From positions 2,914,001 to 2,978,000 of the forward strand of contig OZ001190.1 in NCBI GenBank assembly GCA_963921355.3: DNA of 64,000 nt. Reading direction: 5' to 3'. Numbering within the stretch: the first letter of the stretch is position 1; every line of letters starts with the position of its first letter. The notes beneath the pieces were generated by a model. That model made no database searches, was not told the origin of the DNA, and was given only the letters and a program-made list of their open reading frames with translations. The stretch comes from CAWUEZ02 sp963921355. GTDB taxonomy: Bacteria > Pseudomonadota > Alphaproteobacteria > Thalassobaculales > Thalassobaculaceae. Below are positions 26,435 to 34,466 of the stretch, piece after piece. Both the position numbers and the translations under genes were made by a program.

Positions 26435-27751
26435 ATGCTTTGCGCGCGCGCCTTCCGCCAACTGATTTCTGTCGGGCATCTGACGATGATCGCACCCGAC
26501 GGAAGCCGTTATGAATGCTACGGTACGGAAACGCCGCGTGCCGTCATTCGCATCGTCGACACGGCGACAGCCCGGCGGATCACAATCAACCCCGAGATGG
26601 CGATCGGCGAAGCCTATATGAACGGCGGGCTGGAACTCGTCGAAGGCACATCGCTGTACGAGTTCCTCGATCTGTGCCTGGCGAATCTCGGACGGCTGCG
26701 TCACACCACGGCGCAGCGGTTCCTCAACGCCTTCCGCGCCATCCGCGCAGCCTTCCGGCACTGGAATCCCGTCCCGCTGGCACGGTCGAAGGTCTCCCAT
26801 CACTACGATCTCAGCGACAGGCTGTTCGACCTGTTCCTGGACGAGGACCGTCAGTACAGCTGCGGTTACTTTCTGGACGAGGATGACGACCTCGACACCG
26901 CCCAGTGGAACAAGAAGCTGCACATCGCGGCCAAACTGAACCTGCGGGACGGCGATCGGGTGCTGGACATCGGTTCCGGATGGGGCGGGCTCGGTCTGTT
27001 CCTCGCCCGACTGGCGCCGGGGGTCCGGGTCGACGGTGTGACGCTGTCGCAGGAGCAGCACGCCGTCGCCAATCGGCGCGCTGAAGAGGCCGGACTCAGT
27101 GACCGGGTGCGGTTCTTCCTGAAGGACTATCGTGAGCTGGACCAGCGATACGACCGGATCGTTTCGGTCGGCATGCTCGAGCATGTCGGGCCACGGCACT
27201 ATAGCGAGTTCTATCGCCAGGTCTCGCGCCTGCTGGCGCCGAAAGGCGTGGCGCTGATCCACTCTGTCGGCGTGTTCCGCCCGGCGGTGCCGCAAAATCA
27301 ATGGATGGAAAAATACATTTTTCCAGTTGCTTATACGCCTTCATTGAGTCAACAGTTTAACGAAATCGAGCGCACCGATCTGTTCTCGACGGACATTGAG
27401 ATCCTGCGGCGCCACTACGCGGAGACGCTGCGGAACTGGCGCCTCAGGTGTGAGCACCATCGCCACCGCATCGTGGCGATGTACGACGATCGCTTCTTCC
27501 GGATGTGGGAGTTCTACCTGACCGGCTGCGAGATCGCGTTCCGGCGCGGCCAATTGATGGTCTTCCAGATCCAACTCTCGAATGATCTGGATGAAGTTCC
27601 GCAGACCCGGGACTACATCGCCGACTTCGAGCGCCGCTGGCGCGGCCGCGGATCAACGACACTTCGCCAGGTGTCGGGTGAGGGGATGGCGGTCCCTGCC
27701 GCGCCGCCGGCCGAGCCCGACAAGCCGCAGGAGCATCCTCGCCGGGCTTGA
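26435..27751 (+). CDS. cfa: Cyclopropane-fatty-acyl-phospholipid synthase family methyltransferase
   Basis: SAM-dependent enzyme that adds a methylene group across the double bond of membrane phospholipid acyl chains. An N-terminal lipid-binding region (PEMAIGEAYMNGGLELVEG) precedes VSHHYDLSDRLFDLFLDEDRQYSCGYF and the SAM motif VLDIGSGWGGLGLFLAR, then SVGMLEHVG and RRHYAETLRNWR. 438 aa is slightly longer than E. coli Cfa (382 aa). ATG 26435 is chosen with GAGG nine bases upstream; GTG 26426 in the same frame is possible. The segment around 27300-27360 is unusually AT-rich (20 G/C in 27301-27360) and has FPVAY in place of the more usual FPGG. Confidence 0.93.
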   Translation: MLCARAFRQLISVGHLTMIAPDGSRYECYGTETPRAVIRIVDTATARRITINPEMAIGEAYMNGGLELVEGTSLYEFLDLCLANLGRLRHTTAQRFLNAFRAIRAAFRHWNPVPLARSKVSHHYDLSDRLFDLFLDEDRQYSCGYFLDEDDDLDTAQWNKKLHIAAKLNLRDGDRVLDIGSGWGGLGLFLARLAPGVRVDGVTLSQEQHAVANRRAEEAGLSDRVRFFLKDYRELDQRYDRIVSVGMLEHVGPRHYSEFYRQVSRLLAPKGVALIHSVGVFRPAVPQNQWMEKYIFPVAYTPSLSQQFNEIERTDLFSTDIEILRRHYAETLRNWRLRCEHHRHRIVAMYDDRFFRMWEFYLTGCEIAFRRGQLMVFQIQLSNDLDEVPQTRDYIADFERRWRGRGSTTLRQVSGEGMAVPAAPPAEPDKPQEHPRRA

Positions 27752-27780
27752 TGTTTTACGCTTGAGCGGTCATTTGGGTG

Positions 27781-27806
27781 CTCCGGTCCGGCGTCTCGGA
27801 CCGGAG
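27781..27806. promoter_or_regulatory. Perfect 10-bp hairpin in the lysA leader
   Basis: CTCCGGTCCG (27781-27790), a six-base loop and CGGACCGGAG (27797-27806) form a perfect GC-rich stem between the cfa stop and the lysA start, 17 bases before ATG 27824. No U-tract follows. It could terminate cfa transcripts, act as an operator for lysA or set lysA translation, since AGGGG directly after it may serve as the ribosome site. Confidence 0.6.
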
Positions 27807-27823
27807 AGGGGATTGATTGCACA

Positions 27824-29104
27824 ATGCGGACCACCGAAATCAGCGCCGGCTCGGACTTGCTGCCGGGTCTGGCCGCCAAGGTCGGCACGCCGTTCTGGCT
27901 GTACGACGCGGCAGCCATCGAGCGGCAGATCGCGCAACTGCGGGCGTTCGACGTCATCAGATACGCCCAGAAGGCCAACAACAATCTGGAAGTCCTTCGG
28001 GTGATGCGGCGCAATGGCGTTCTGGTCGACGCGGTGTCCCTGGGTGAGCTTGAACGGGCGCTGGCGGCGGGCTACCGGACTGAGGCTGACGGCGAGGAGA
28101 TCGTCGTCACTGCGGACATTCTGGACCGACCGACGCTGAAGCGCGTCGCCGAACTCGGGGTGCCGGTGAACTGCGGATCCCCGGACATGATTGACCAGAT
28201 CGGGGCTGCCAGTCCGGGCCACCGGGTCTGGCTTCGGGTCAACCCCGGCTTCGGCCACGGCCATAGCCAAAAGACCAACACCGGCGGGCCGTCGAGCAAG
28301 CATGGGATCTGGCATGAGGATCTGCCGGGCCTGAGGCAGCGGATCGCCGACTCCGGTGTCGAGGTCGTGGGCCTGCACATGCATATCGGTTCGGGCGTCG
28401 ACTATGGCCATCTCGAGCGGGTCGGCGATGCCATGGTCGAGAGCTACCGTAGCCTTGGCGTGCCCGTACGCGCCGTGTCCAGCGGCGGGGGCCTGTCCGT
28501 GCCCTATCACCCTGGGGATGCCGAGATCGACGCTGAGCATTACTTCCGGCTTTGGGACGATGCCCGCAACACCATCCAGCAGTTCCAGGGTTCCCCCGTG
28601 AAGGTCGAGATTGAGCCTGGCCGCTTCCTGATGGCGGCGGCGGGCTGCCTCGTGGCCGAGGTTCGCGCGGTGAAGCGTGTGGCCGACCGGCATTTCGTTC
28701 TGATCGATGCCGGCTTCAACGACCTGCTGCGCCCGGCGATGTATGGCAGCTTCCATCGCATCGACTTCCTGCGGTCTGACGGGGAGGCGGTAACCGGAGA
28801 GCCGGTGCCGGTCGCGGTTGCCGGACCGCTCTGTGAATCCGGCGACGTGTTCACCCAGGCTGAGGGCGGTGTGGTTCAGTTCCGCGACATGCCGCTGCCA
28901 GCCGTCGGGGACTACTGCGTTTTCCGGGACGCGGGTGCCTACGGGGCGGCCATGTCGTCCAACTACAACGCGCGGCCGCTGATTCCCGAAGTAATGCTTG
29001 ACGGCGACCGGGTCAAACTGGTGCGCCGACGCCAGACGATCGAGGAATTGCTGGCGCTTGAGGTCGAACGGGACCTGGACTTGACGGAGGTGGCGGCCGA
29101 GTAG
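27824..29104 (+). CDS. lysA: Diaminopimelate decarboxylase, E. coli-type
   Basis: PLP enzyme (fold III) that decarboxylates meso-diaminopimelate to lysine. The 426-aa sequence follows E. coli LysA almost motif for motif: RYAQKANNN (PLP Lys), SLGELERALAAGY, RVNPGFGHGHSQKTNTGG, LHMHIGSGVDYGHLE, EIEPGRFL, GPLCESGDVF and the C-terminal RRRQTIEELLALE. Most alphaproteobacteria carry a different LysA subtype next to argH, so this is probably a transferred or second copy. No lysR regulator is adjacent. A hairpin lies in its leader. Confidence 0.93.
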   Translation: MRTTEISAGSDLLPGLAAKVGTPFWLYDAAAIERQIAQLRAFDVIRYAQKANNNLEVLRVMRRNGVLVDAVSLGELERALAAGYRTEADGEEIVVTADILDRPTLKRVAELGVPVNCGSPDMIDQIGAASPGHRVWLRVNPGFGHGHSQKTNTGGPSSKHGIWHEDLPGLRQRIADSGVEVVGLHMHIGSGVDYGHLERVGDAMVESYRSLGVPVRAVSSGGGLSVPYHPGDAEIDAEHYFRLWDDARNTIQQFQGSPVKVEIEPGRFLMAAAGCLVAEVRAVKRVADRHFVLIDAGFNDLLRPAMYGSFHRIDFLRSDGEAVTGEPVPVAVAGPLCESGDVFTQAEGGVVQFRDMPLPAVGDYCVFRDAGAYGAAMSSNYNARPLIPEVMLDGDRVKLVRRRQTIEELLALEVERDLDLTEVAAE

Positions 29105-29135
29105 TTCCGCGGCCCGGCCTCCGGCGTCCTATGGC

Positions 29136-30782
29136 TTATGGCTGTTCCGCCAACAGTTCCAGGCGGACCGTTGCACCGGCCCCCGGCGCGCTTTCAATCG
29201 TGAAGCCAGCTTCCATGGCCTGTGCCAGCGACTGGCAGATCGTCAGTCCGAGCCCGACGCCGCCCACCTGGCGGGTGTAGGAAGACGACAGCTGGACGAA
29301 CGGTTCCATGATTTCGTCGATCATGTCGGCCGGAATCCCAGGTCCGGTATCCGATACGGTCACGCAGACGCGACCCTGTTCGGGCGGGGCTACGGAAACG
29401 ACCACCTGGGCTCCGGAGCCGGCGTATTTCAGGGCGTTCGACAACAGATTGCTGAGGATCTGCTCAACCGCGCGGCGATCGGCCAAGGCGAAAACGAGAT
29501 CCTTCGGTTTCTCGACGATCAGATCCAAGTCGGCTTCGCGGAACTGGATGCGCATCCGGCCGACTGCGGACTCCACCACCTCGAAGACGTTGAACTCGAC
29601 GAGGTCCAGGTCCTGGGCTCGGCTCTCGATGCGCGACAGGTCGAGAATGTCGTTGATGATCGAGAGCAGGAACTCACCACTGCGCCGAATGTCGGATGCG
29701 TATTCGGGGGCTCGCTTCCAGACCGGACTGTCGGGTGGTTGACTCTCCAGCAGCGAACCGAAACCGATGATCGCGTTGAGGGGGGTGCGCAGTTCGTGGC
29801 TTATGACCGCCATGAAACTGGACTTCGCAGCGCTGGCCGCCTCGGCCCGGCGAAGGGCTTCCAGAAGCTCGCGACGCGCCTGGCTGCGCTCCCGGGCGAT
29901 GCGGCCACGAACCACGATGACCAGAATGTAGATCGTCAGGAATACCAGGCCGGCGACGAGGAAGTACGGGAAGTACCGGGTCAGAAGCGGCCAACCCTCC
30001 TTGGGGGCGACCAGGATCTTCCACGCGCCTCCCGGCAAGATCACGTCAAGTTCGACCGGATCCCCGGTCGATATCGACTGATCGCCCCAGATGACGTCTC
30101 CAGTGCCTGGATCGCCGTCGCGGCCGCTAAGGGCGAGGCGATAGTCGGTCGTCATACCGGACAGTCCGCTGCGCTCCAGAAGATCTTCGAAGTCGATGAC
30201 GATCGACGCGATGCCCCAGACGCTGCCGTCATCCACCGGCGGTTTTCGCCGCCGGACCGTATGCCTCGCGATCAGCCCGACTCCGCCCTGCGCCAGGGTG
30301 ACCGGCCCGGCGATGATGATCTGGTCGCTTGCGAGAACGCGCTCAACCGCGGCCCACTGTTCCGGAGTGGCCCGATAGTCCAGGCCGAGCGCCGCCTCGT
30401 TGCCGACCAGCGGGTAGACGTGGCTGATCACCAGGTCGCGGGCCAGGGCAAGGTTTCGAACGCTTGAGGACGCGCCGGCCACCAGGTCCCCCGCGATCAG
30501 GCGAAACTCGGCTTCGGTCACCTCCGGCTTGGAACGGACATAGCCGGCGAGGCCCCGCAGGACCTGGACGTCCTGCGACAGGGCGCTCTGCAGCTCGACG
30601 CGGGTAGCGTTCAGGCTCTCCTTGACCCGGGCTTCTACGTCAGCCCGTGACCCGCTCCGGGACATCACTTCCAGGAGCGCAACGAGTGCGACGGAAAGGA
30701 TGACGCCGATCACCAGCCGCTGGCCGAACTGCGGCTGGACAAACTGGCGTGCGGAAACGGCCCGTCTGGGCGAGGTGCTCAT
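29136..30782 (-). CDS. CHASE-domain sensor histidine kinase
   Basis: Membrane sensor kinase of 548 aa. Order of parts: an N-terminal membrane segment (LVIGVILSVALVALLEVM), a periplasmic CHASE domain of about 220 aa (LRGLAGYVRSKPEVTEAEF, LVISHVYPLVGNEAALG), a second membrane segment (YFPYFLVAGLVFLTIYILVI), a HisKA domain with phospho-acceptor His in FMAVISHELRTPLNAIIGFG, and an HATPase_c domain with N box (NALKYAGSG), DTGPGIP and GVGLGLTI. No receiver or output domain is fused and no response regulator lies beside it, so it is an orphan kinase. CHASE domains usually sense small extracellular ligands. Confidence 0.92.
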   Translation of the reverse strand: MSTSPRRAVSARQFVQPQFGQRLVIGVILSVALVALLEVMSRSGSRADVEARVKESLNATRVELQSALSQDVQVLRGLAGYVRSKPEVTEAEFRLIAGDLVAGASSSVRNLALARDLVISHVYPLVGNEAALGLDYRATPEQWAAVERVLASDQIIIAGPVTLAQGGVGLIARHTVRRRKPPVDDGSVWGIASIVIDFEDLLERSGLSGMTTDYRLALSGRDGDPGTGDVIWGDQSISTGDPVELDVILPGGAWKILVAPKEGWPLLTRYFPYFLVAGLVFLTIYILVIVVRGRIARERSQARRELLEALRRAEAASAAKSSFMAVISHELRTPLNAIIGFGSLLESQPPDSPVWKRAPEYASDIRRSGEFLLSIINDILDLSRIESRAQDLDLVEFNVFEVVESAVGRMRIQFREADLDLIVEKPKDLVFALADRRAVEQILSNLLSNALKYAGSGAQVVVSVAPPEQGRVCVTVSDTGPGIPADMIDEIMEPFVQLSSSYTRQVGGVGLGLTICQSLAQAMEAGFTIESAPGAGATVRLELLAEQP

Positions 30783-30961
30783 GTCGAGCTCTTGGTGACT
30801 CCACTGATCAACCGATGAAACTAAAGCAAAACGGGCACGACGCCACACTCCAGTACAATCGAACCCGTCCCGAGCACTGCGGTCTTCCGAACCAAACACT
30901 GTTGTATGCGCGCTGTTTCGGTTTGCCGCCAAGCCGTCCTAAGCTCTGAACGTATTCGAGG

Positions 30962-31366
30962 ATGGAGAAGACGATGACGGCAGAAGATGTTGCTGAGTGC
31001 CTGAGCCGTTTGCCGGATCTGGTCAACGACAACGCCGCTCTGGTCCGCCGAGGCCGCACCCTGTCCGGCGAGTTCATGGTCTGCGCTGACGAAGTTCCGG
31101 TGCACCTCAAGGTCAGCGAGGGGCTGATCGTGCGGGTTGAGCGTGGCCCGTTCCGGATGCGGTCCTGGCGGTTTGCCATCCGGGCGCGGACGGAGGCCTG
31201 GGAGCGGCACTGGGAGCCTGTCCCGGCCCCCGGTTACCACGACGTTATCGCGATGACCCGCCTCGGCGTTGCCAGCCTGGAGGGGGACCTGCAACCCCTG
31301 ATGGCGCATCTGAGGTACGTCAAGGAGGTGCTCGCAGCACCCCGTCAACTGCGCGGGGAGGGCTGA
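30962..31366 (+). CDS. Hypothetical protein heading a hydrolase/aldolase operon
   Basis: A 134-aa soluble protein with no recognised family. The central stretch (GRTLSGEFMVCADEVPVHLK) followed by alternating strands and a C-terminal helix (LMAHLRYVKEVLAA) vaguely recalls SCP2-like sterol-carrier folds, but that is a guess. Starts ATG 30962 and ATG 30974 are both possible; GGAG just inside the first favours the second. It ends three bases before the alpha/beta hydrolase start, so it is co-transcribed and perhaps functionally linked with it. Confidence 0.7.
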   Translation: MEKTMTAEDVAECLSRLPDLVNDNAALVRRGRTLSGEFMVCADEVPVHLKVSEGLIVRVERGPFRMRSWRFAIRARTEAWERHWEPVPAPGYHDVIAMTRLGVASLEGDLQPLMAHLRYVKEVLAAPRQLRGEG

Positions 31367-31368
31367 CC

Positions 31369-32220
31369 ATGGCGATCGAGTTCGAAGCCATCGTCGGGCG
31401 GTATGCGACCCTTGAGCTTGGGGGCCGCGCGTGCCGGATCTACATTGAGGAAGCAGGCCAGGGCATTCCATTGCTCTGCCTGCACACGGCGGGCTCCGAC
31501 AGTCGGCAGTACCGGCACATGATGACGGACCCGGCCATCACCGACTCGTTCCGGGTGATCGCGTTCGATCTGCCCTGGCACGGCAAGTCGAACCCGCCTG
31601 CCGGCTTCGAGGACGAGGAGTACCAGTTGACAACGTCGAGCTACACCGAAGCGATCCTGGCGGTTGCCGGTGCCCTCGAATTGGATCGCCCGGTCCTGAT
31701 CGGATGCTCGATGGGGGGCCGGATCGTGCTGCACCTGGCAGCCCATCATCCCCGGTCCTTTCGGGCCCTGATCGGCGTCGAATGCGCCGACCACCAGACC
31801 TCCTGGTACGACACCAGCTGGCTGCATCGCGGCGATGTGCACGGCGGTGAGGTCTGTGCCGCAATGGTCTCAGGTCTGGTCGCCCCGCAGTCGCCTGATG
31901 TCTATCGCTGGGAAACCCTATGGGGCTACATGCAGAGTGGTCCAGGCGTGTTCAAAGGGGACCTGTACTTCTATCGCGAGGATTCCGATTTCCGGGACCG
32001 GACCCACCTCATCGATACCGCCGTCTGTCCTCTTTACCTTTTGACCGGAGAGTACGACTATTCCTGCACGCCGGACGATACCCGACGGATCGCCGCGGCG
32101 ATCGACGGTGCAGAAGCTGTCATCATGGCGGAACTCGGCCATTTCCCGATGAGTGAGAATCCGGCCAGATTCCGCGACTACCTGATGCCCGTGCTCGACT
32201 GCATTCGCCGCAACGGGTGA
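31369..32220 (+). CDS. Alpha/beta hydrolase
   Basis: A 283-aa alpha/beta-hydrolase-fold enzyme. The oxyanion region LLCLHTAGSDSRQY, nucleophile elbow GCSMGG, an acid in LTGEYDYSCTPDD and the His of LGHFPMSENP make a complete triad. PWHGKSNPPAGF is the usual loop after strand 4. It is part of the tight operon 30962-33468 with a class II aldolase and a YcgN-like protein, which points to breakdown of an ester or C-C hydrolase substrate, not identified. Confidence 0.9.
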   Translation: MAIEFEAIVGRYATLELGGRACRIYIEEAGQGIPLLCLHTAGSDSRQYRHMMTDPAITDSFRVIAFDLPWHGKSNPPAGFEDEEYQLTTSSYTEAILAVAGALELDRPVLIGCSMGGRIVLHLAAHHPRSFRALIGVECADHQTSWYDTSWLHRGDVHGGEVCAAMVSGLVAPQSPDVYRWETLWGYMQSGPGVFKGDLYFYREDSDFRDRTHLIDTAVCPLYLLTGEYDYSCTPDDTRRIAAAIDGAEAVIMAELGHFPMSENPARFRDYLMPVLDCIRRNG

Positions 32221-32249
32221 CCAGCCGCCGGTAAGGGGGAGCGACCTCG

Positions 32250-33032
32250 ATGAACGAACTGAGCCCGGCCAAGCTCCCGAGGTCCAGCAGCACGACCGAC
32301 GCCGAGTGGGCGTTGCGCGTCGAACTCGCCGCCGCCTACCGGCTGGTGGATTGGTTCGGATGGTGCGAACTGATCTACGGCCACCTGACCGCCAAGGTTC
32401 CGGGGCCGGACAAGCACTTCCTGATCAATCCCTACGGGCTCAGCTACGACGAGGTGACAGCATCGAACCTCGTCAAGATCGATCTCGAGGGCAACAAGAT
32501 CGACGAGGAGAACCCGTACCCCGTCAATTCGGCGGGGTTCGTGATTCACTCGGCGGTTCATATGGCCGACAGCGATCGGCACAAGATCGTCATGCATACC
32601 CATTCCCGGGCCGGCATGGCGATCGCCGCCGTCGAGGAAGGCGTGATGCCGATTTCGATGGGATCGACCGTCTTTGTCGACCATCTCAGCTATCACGAGT
32701 ACGAAGGGGTAAGCCTTTACCTGGAGGAGCGCGAGCGCCTGGTCGCGAGCCTTGGCGACAACCATGCCATGGTGCTTCGCAACCACGGGCTGATGACGAC
32801 CGGGCGGACCGTCGCCGAAGCGTTCCTGTGGCTGTATCGCCTGGAGCGCGCCGCCCAGGTCCAGATAGACGCGGGAGCGGCTGGGACGCTGAACGTCAAT
32901 TCCGACAACATCGCCAAGAAGTCGGGCGCCGACGTCAACAGCTTCTCGGAATCGGAAGCCGCCTCCGGGGCGCTCGAGTTCTCGGCCCTGATGCGCAAGA
33001 TGGATCGCCTCGATCCCGGCTACCGTGACTGA
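32250..33032 (+). CDS. Class II aldolase/adducin family protein
   Basis: Zinc-dependent aldolase-fold protein of 260 aa. The N-terminal LAAAYRLVDWFGWCELIYGHLTAK (read in parts), the metal His pair in MHTHSRAG and a later NHGLMTTGRT are all in place; catalysis (retro-aldol, decarboxylation or epimerisation) cannot be told apart by eye. GGGGGAG precedes ATG 32250. Its stop overlaps the next gene by eight bases. Grouping with the hydrolase suggests a catabolic role. Confidence 0.9.
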   Translation: MNELSPAKLPRSSSTTDAEWALRVELAAAYRLVDWFGWCELIYGHLTAKVPGPDKHFLINPYGLSYDEVTASNLVKIDLEGNKIDEENPYPVNSAGFVIHSAVHMADSDRHKIVMHTHSRAGMAIAAVEEGVMPISMGSTVFVDHLSYHEYEGVSLYLEERERLVASLGDNHAMVLRNHGLMTTGRTVAEAFLWLYRLERAAQVQIDAGAAGTLNVNSDNIAKKSGADVNSFSESEAASGALEFSALMRKMDRLDPGYRD

Positions 33033-33468
33033 ACCGCTCTTCTGGGAACGGAAATCGCTCTTCGAGATGACGAAGGGCGAATGGGAGAGCCTCTGCGACG
33101 GCTGCGGTAAGTGTTGTCTCGTTAAGCTGCAGGATGCGGAGACCGACGACATCTCCTACACCGATGTCGCCTGCCGGCTTCTGGACTGCGACCGTTGCCA
33201 GTGCACCGACTATCCGAACCGAAAGAAGCAGGTCCCGGACTGTGTCGTCCTGAGCCCGAAAGTCGTCGACCAGCTCGACTGGATGCCATCGACCTGCGCG
33301 TACCGCCTGCTCAAGGAAGGCAAGGAACTTTACTGGTGGCATCACCTAGTCTGCGGCGATCCAAAGGCGGTTCACGAAGCGGGGGTCTCGGTGCGCGGGC
33401 GCGTGGTTCCCGAGACCGTCGTCGAGGATGCGGAACTGATTGAGCACATGGTCGACTGGCCGGCATGA
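33025..33468 (+). CDS. YcgN/UPF0260 family cysteine-cluster protein
   Basis: A 147-aa protein with the conserved cysteine pattern of the YkgJ/YcgN family: CDGCGKCCLVKL near the N-terminus, CRLLDCDRCQCTDYPNR in the middle and DWMPSTCAYRLL later. Such proteins probably bind an iron-sulfur or zinc centre; the biological role is unknown. It starts at GTG 33025, overlapping the aldolase stop by eight bases, so translation is coupled. In most genomes ycgN is not linked to an aldolase, so the pairing may be operon convenience only. Confidence 0.93.
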   Translation: MTEPLFWERKSLFEMTKGEWESLCDGCGKCCLVKLQDAETDDISYTDVACRLLDCDRCQCTDYPNRKKQVPDCVVLSPKVVDQLDWMPSTCAYRLLKEGKELYWWHHLVCGDPKAVHEAGVSVRGRVVPETVVEDAELIEHMVDWPA

Positions 33469-33546
33469 GGAGACCACCGCCGGGCTTGCTGGCGCTTGTT
33501 CGGCCGGCACCCCATATTCCTCACGCGCAATACGATCGAGGTCAAT

Positions 33547-33798
33547 ATGAGCCGAACGATGTGGATTCTGGCGGCGTTGCTGGCCGGTGTGGCCATCGCC
33601 ACAATCTACCAGTCCGAATCCGGAGACCTCGAACGCCCTTGGGCCGAGTGTAAGGAGAATCTGGTCACTCAGATGATCTCCGGGGCGTGCACGCCGCGCA
33701 CCGGCGGCCTGCGCGCGCCCGCCAATGAGGAGGGTGCCGGAAGCCCGGCCGAACCCGCCACCGACGACGGCGTCACGCGGGTCGATCGGGGAAACTGA
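33547..33798 (+). CDS. Small membrane-anchored or secreted protein (83 aa)
   Basis: From ATG 33547 the protein has a short hydrophobic segment (MWILAALLAGVAIATIYQ) followed by an Asp/Glu/Pro-rich tail with two Cys residues (AECKENL and SGACTPR). It could be a signal-anchored periplasmic peptide. It lies 78 bases after the YcgN-like gene on the same strand and ends four bases from the convergent cupin gene. An upstream ATG at 33496 gives an unconvincing extension. Family not recognised. Confidence 0.55.
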   Translation: MSRTMWILAALLAGVAIATIYQSESGDLERPWAECKENLVTQMISGACTPRTGGLRAPANEEGAGSPAEPATDDGVTRVDRGN

Positions 33799-33802
33799 GC
33801 CC

Positions 33803-34366
33803 TCAGGCCGCGCCTTCCGCCTTCAGTTCCTCCAGCCGGGCGTTGCTCGCCTCGAAGAGCGCTACCAGCTTGTCGGAATCGTAGGGTCCCTCGGTCAGGG
33901 TCTCGACGTCCCATTCGCTGCGCCCCGGTGCGAAGAAATCACCGCCATAGACGTGCAGGGCGCCGGTCAGGCGGGTCAGTGGATTGCTGACCGAGTGAAT
34001 AGCGGTCTCGCCAAGCCAGACCGCTTCCCGGTCGGCCAACTCCTTGCCGCCAAGCTGCTGCAGGCCGGACTCGGTGCGCCGCCAGAAAGTGTTGATCTCG
34101 GTGCCGGTGTAGATCCCGATCGCGGCCCACATGTTGTGATTGTGGGGCATGAGCTGCATTTCCGGCCCCCAGACCAGGTTCAGGACGGTCAGCCGGTCCG
34201 AGCGGTGCAGGGTCGTCACGCCGGCCCGCTCCGGTTCGCCGATGGCGGCCATGACTGCCGTCGGATCTTCGACCGATCTGGCCACGACCTCGCGGGCGGC
34301 GCGCTCTGGCGTTTGCTCATCCAAGGCCGCGTAGCAGTCCTCGATAAAGCGCTCCAGCTCGAACAT
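33803..34366 (-). CDS. Cysteine dioxygenase-like cupin protein
   Basis: A 187-aa double-stranded beta-helix protein. The first cupin motif is seen as MPHNHNMWAAIGIYTGTEINT and the second His in HVYGGDFF, the pattern of cysteine/thiol dioxygenase relatives with a His3 iron site. GGAGGAG precedes ATG 34366. The substrate is not known; taurine-route cysteine dioxygenase is only one possibility. It is transcribed toward the small secreted-protein gene and is preceded on the same strand by an enolase-superfamily gene with 100 bases between them. Confidence 0.8.
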   Translation of the reverse strand: MFELERFIEDCYAALDEQTPERAAREVVARSVEDPTAVMAAIGEPERAGVTTLHRSDRLTVLNLVWGPEMQLMPHNHNMWAAIGIYTGTEINTFWRRTESGLQQLGGKELADREAVWLGETAIHSVSNPLTRLTGALHVYGGDFFAPGRSEWDVETLTEGPYDSDKLVALFEASNARLEELKAEGAA

Positions 34367-34466
34367 GGTCTCCTCCGATAAGCGTTCCCGCGCGCAGTAT
34401 GCAGTTCGCGGGCGCCCGGGGAAACGGGCGATACACGCCGGAAACAATCGCTCCAGCATCGCGGTC

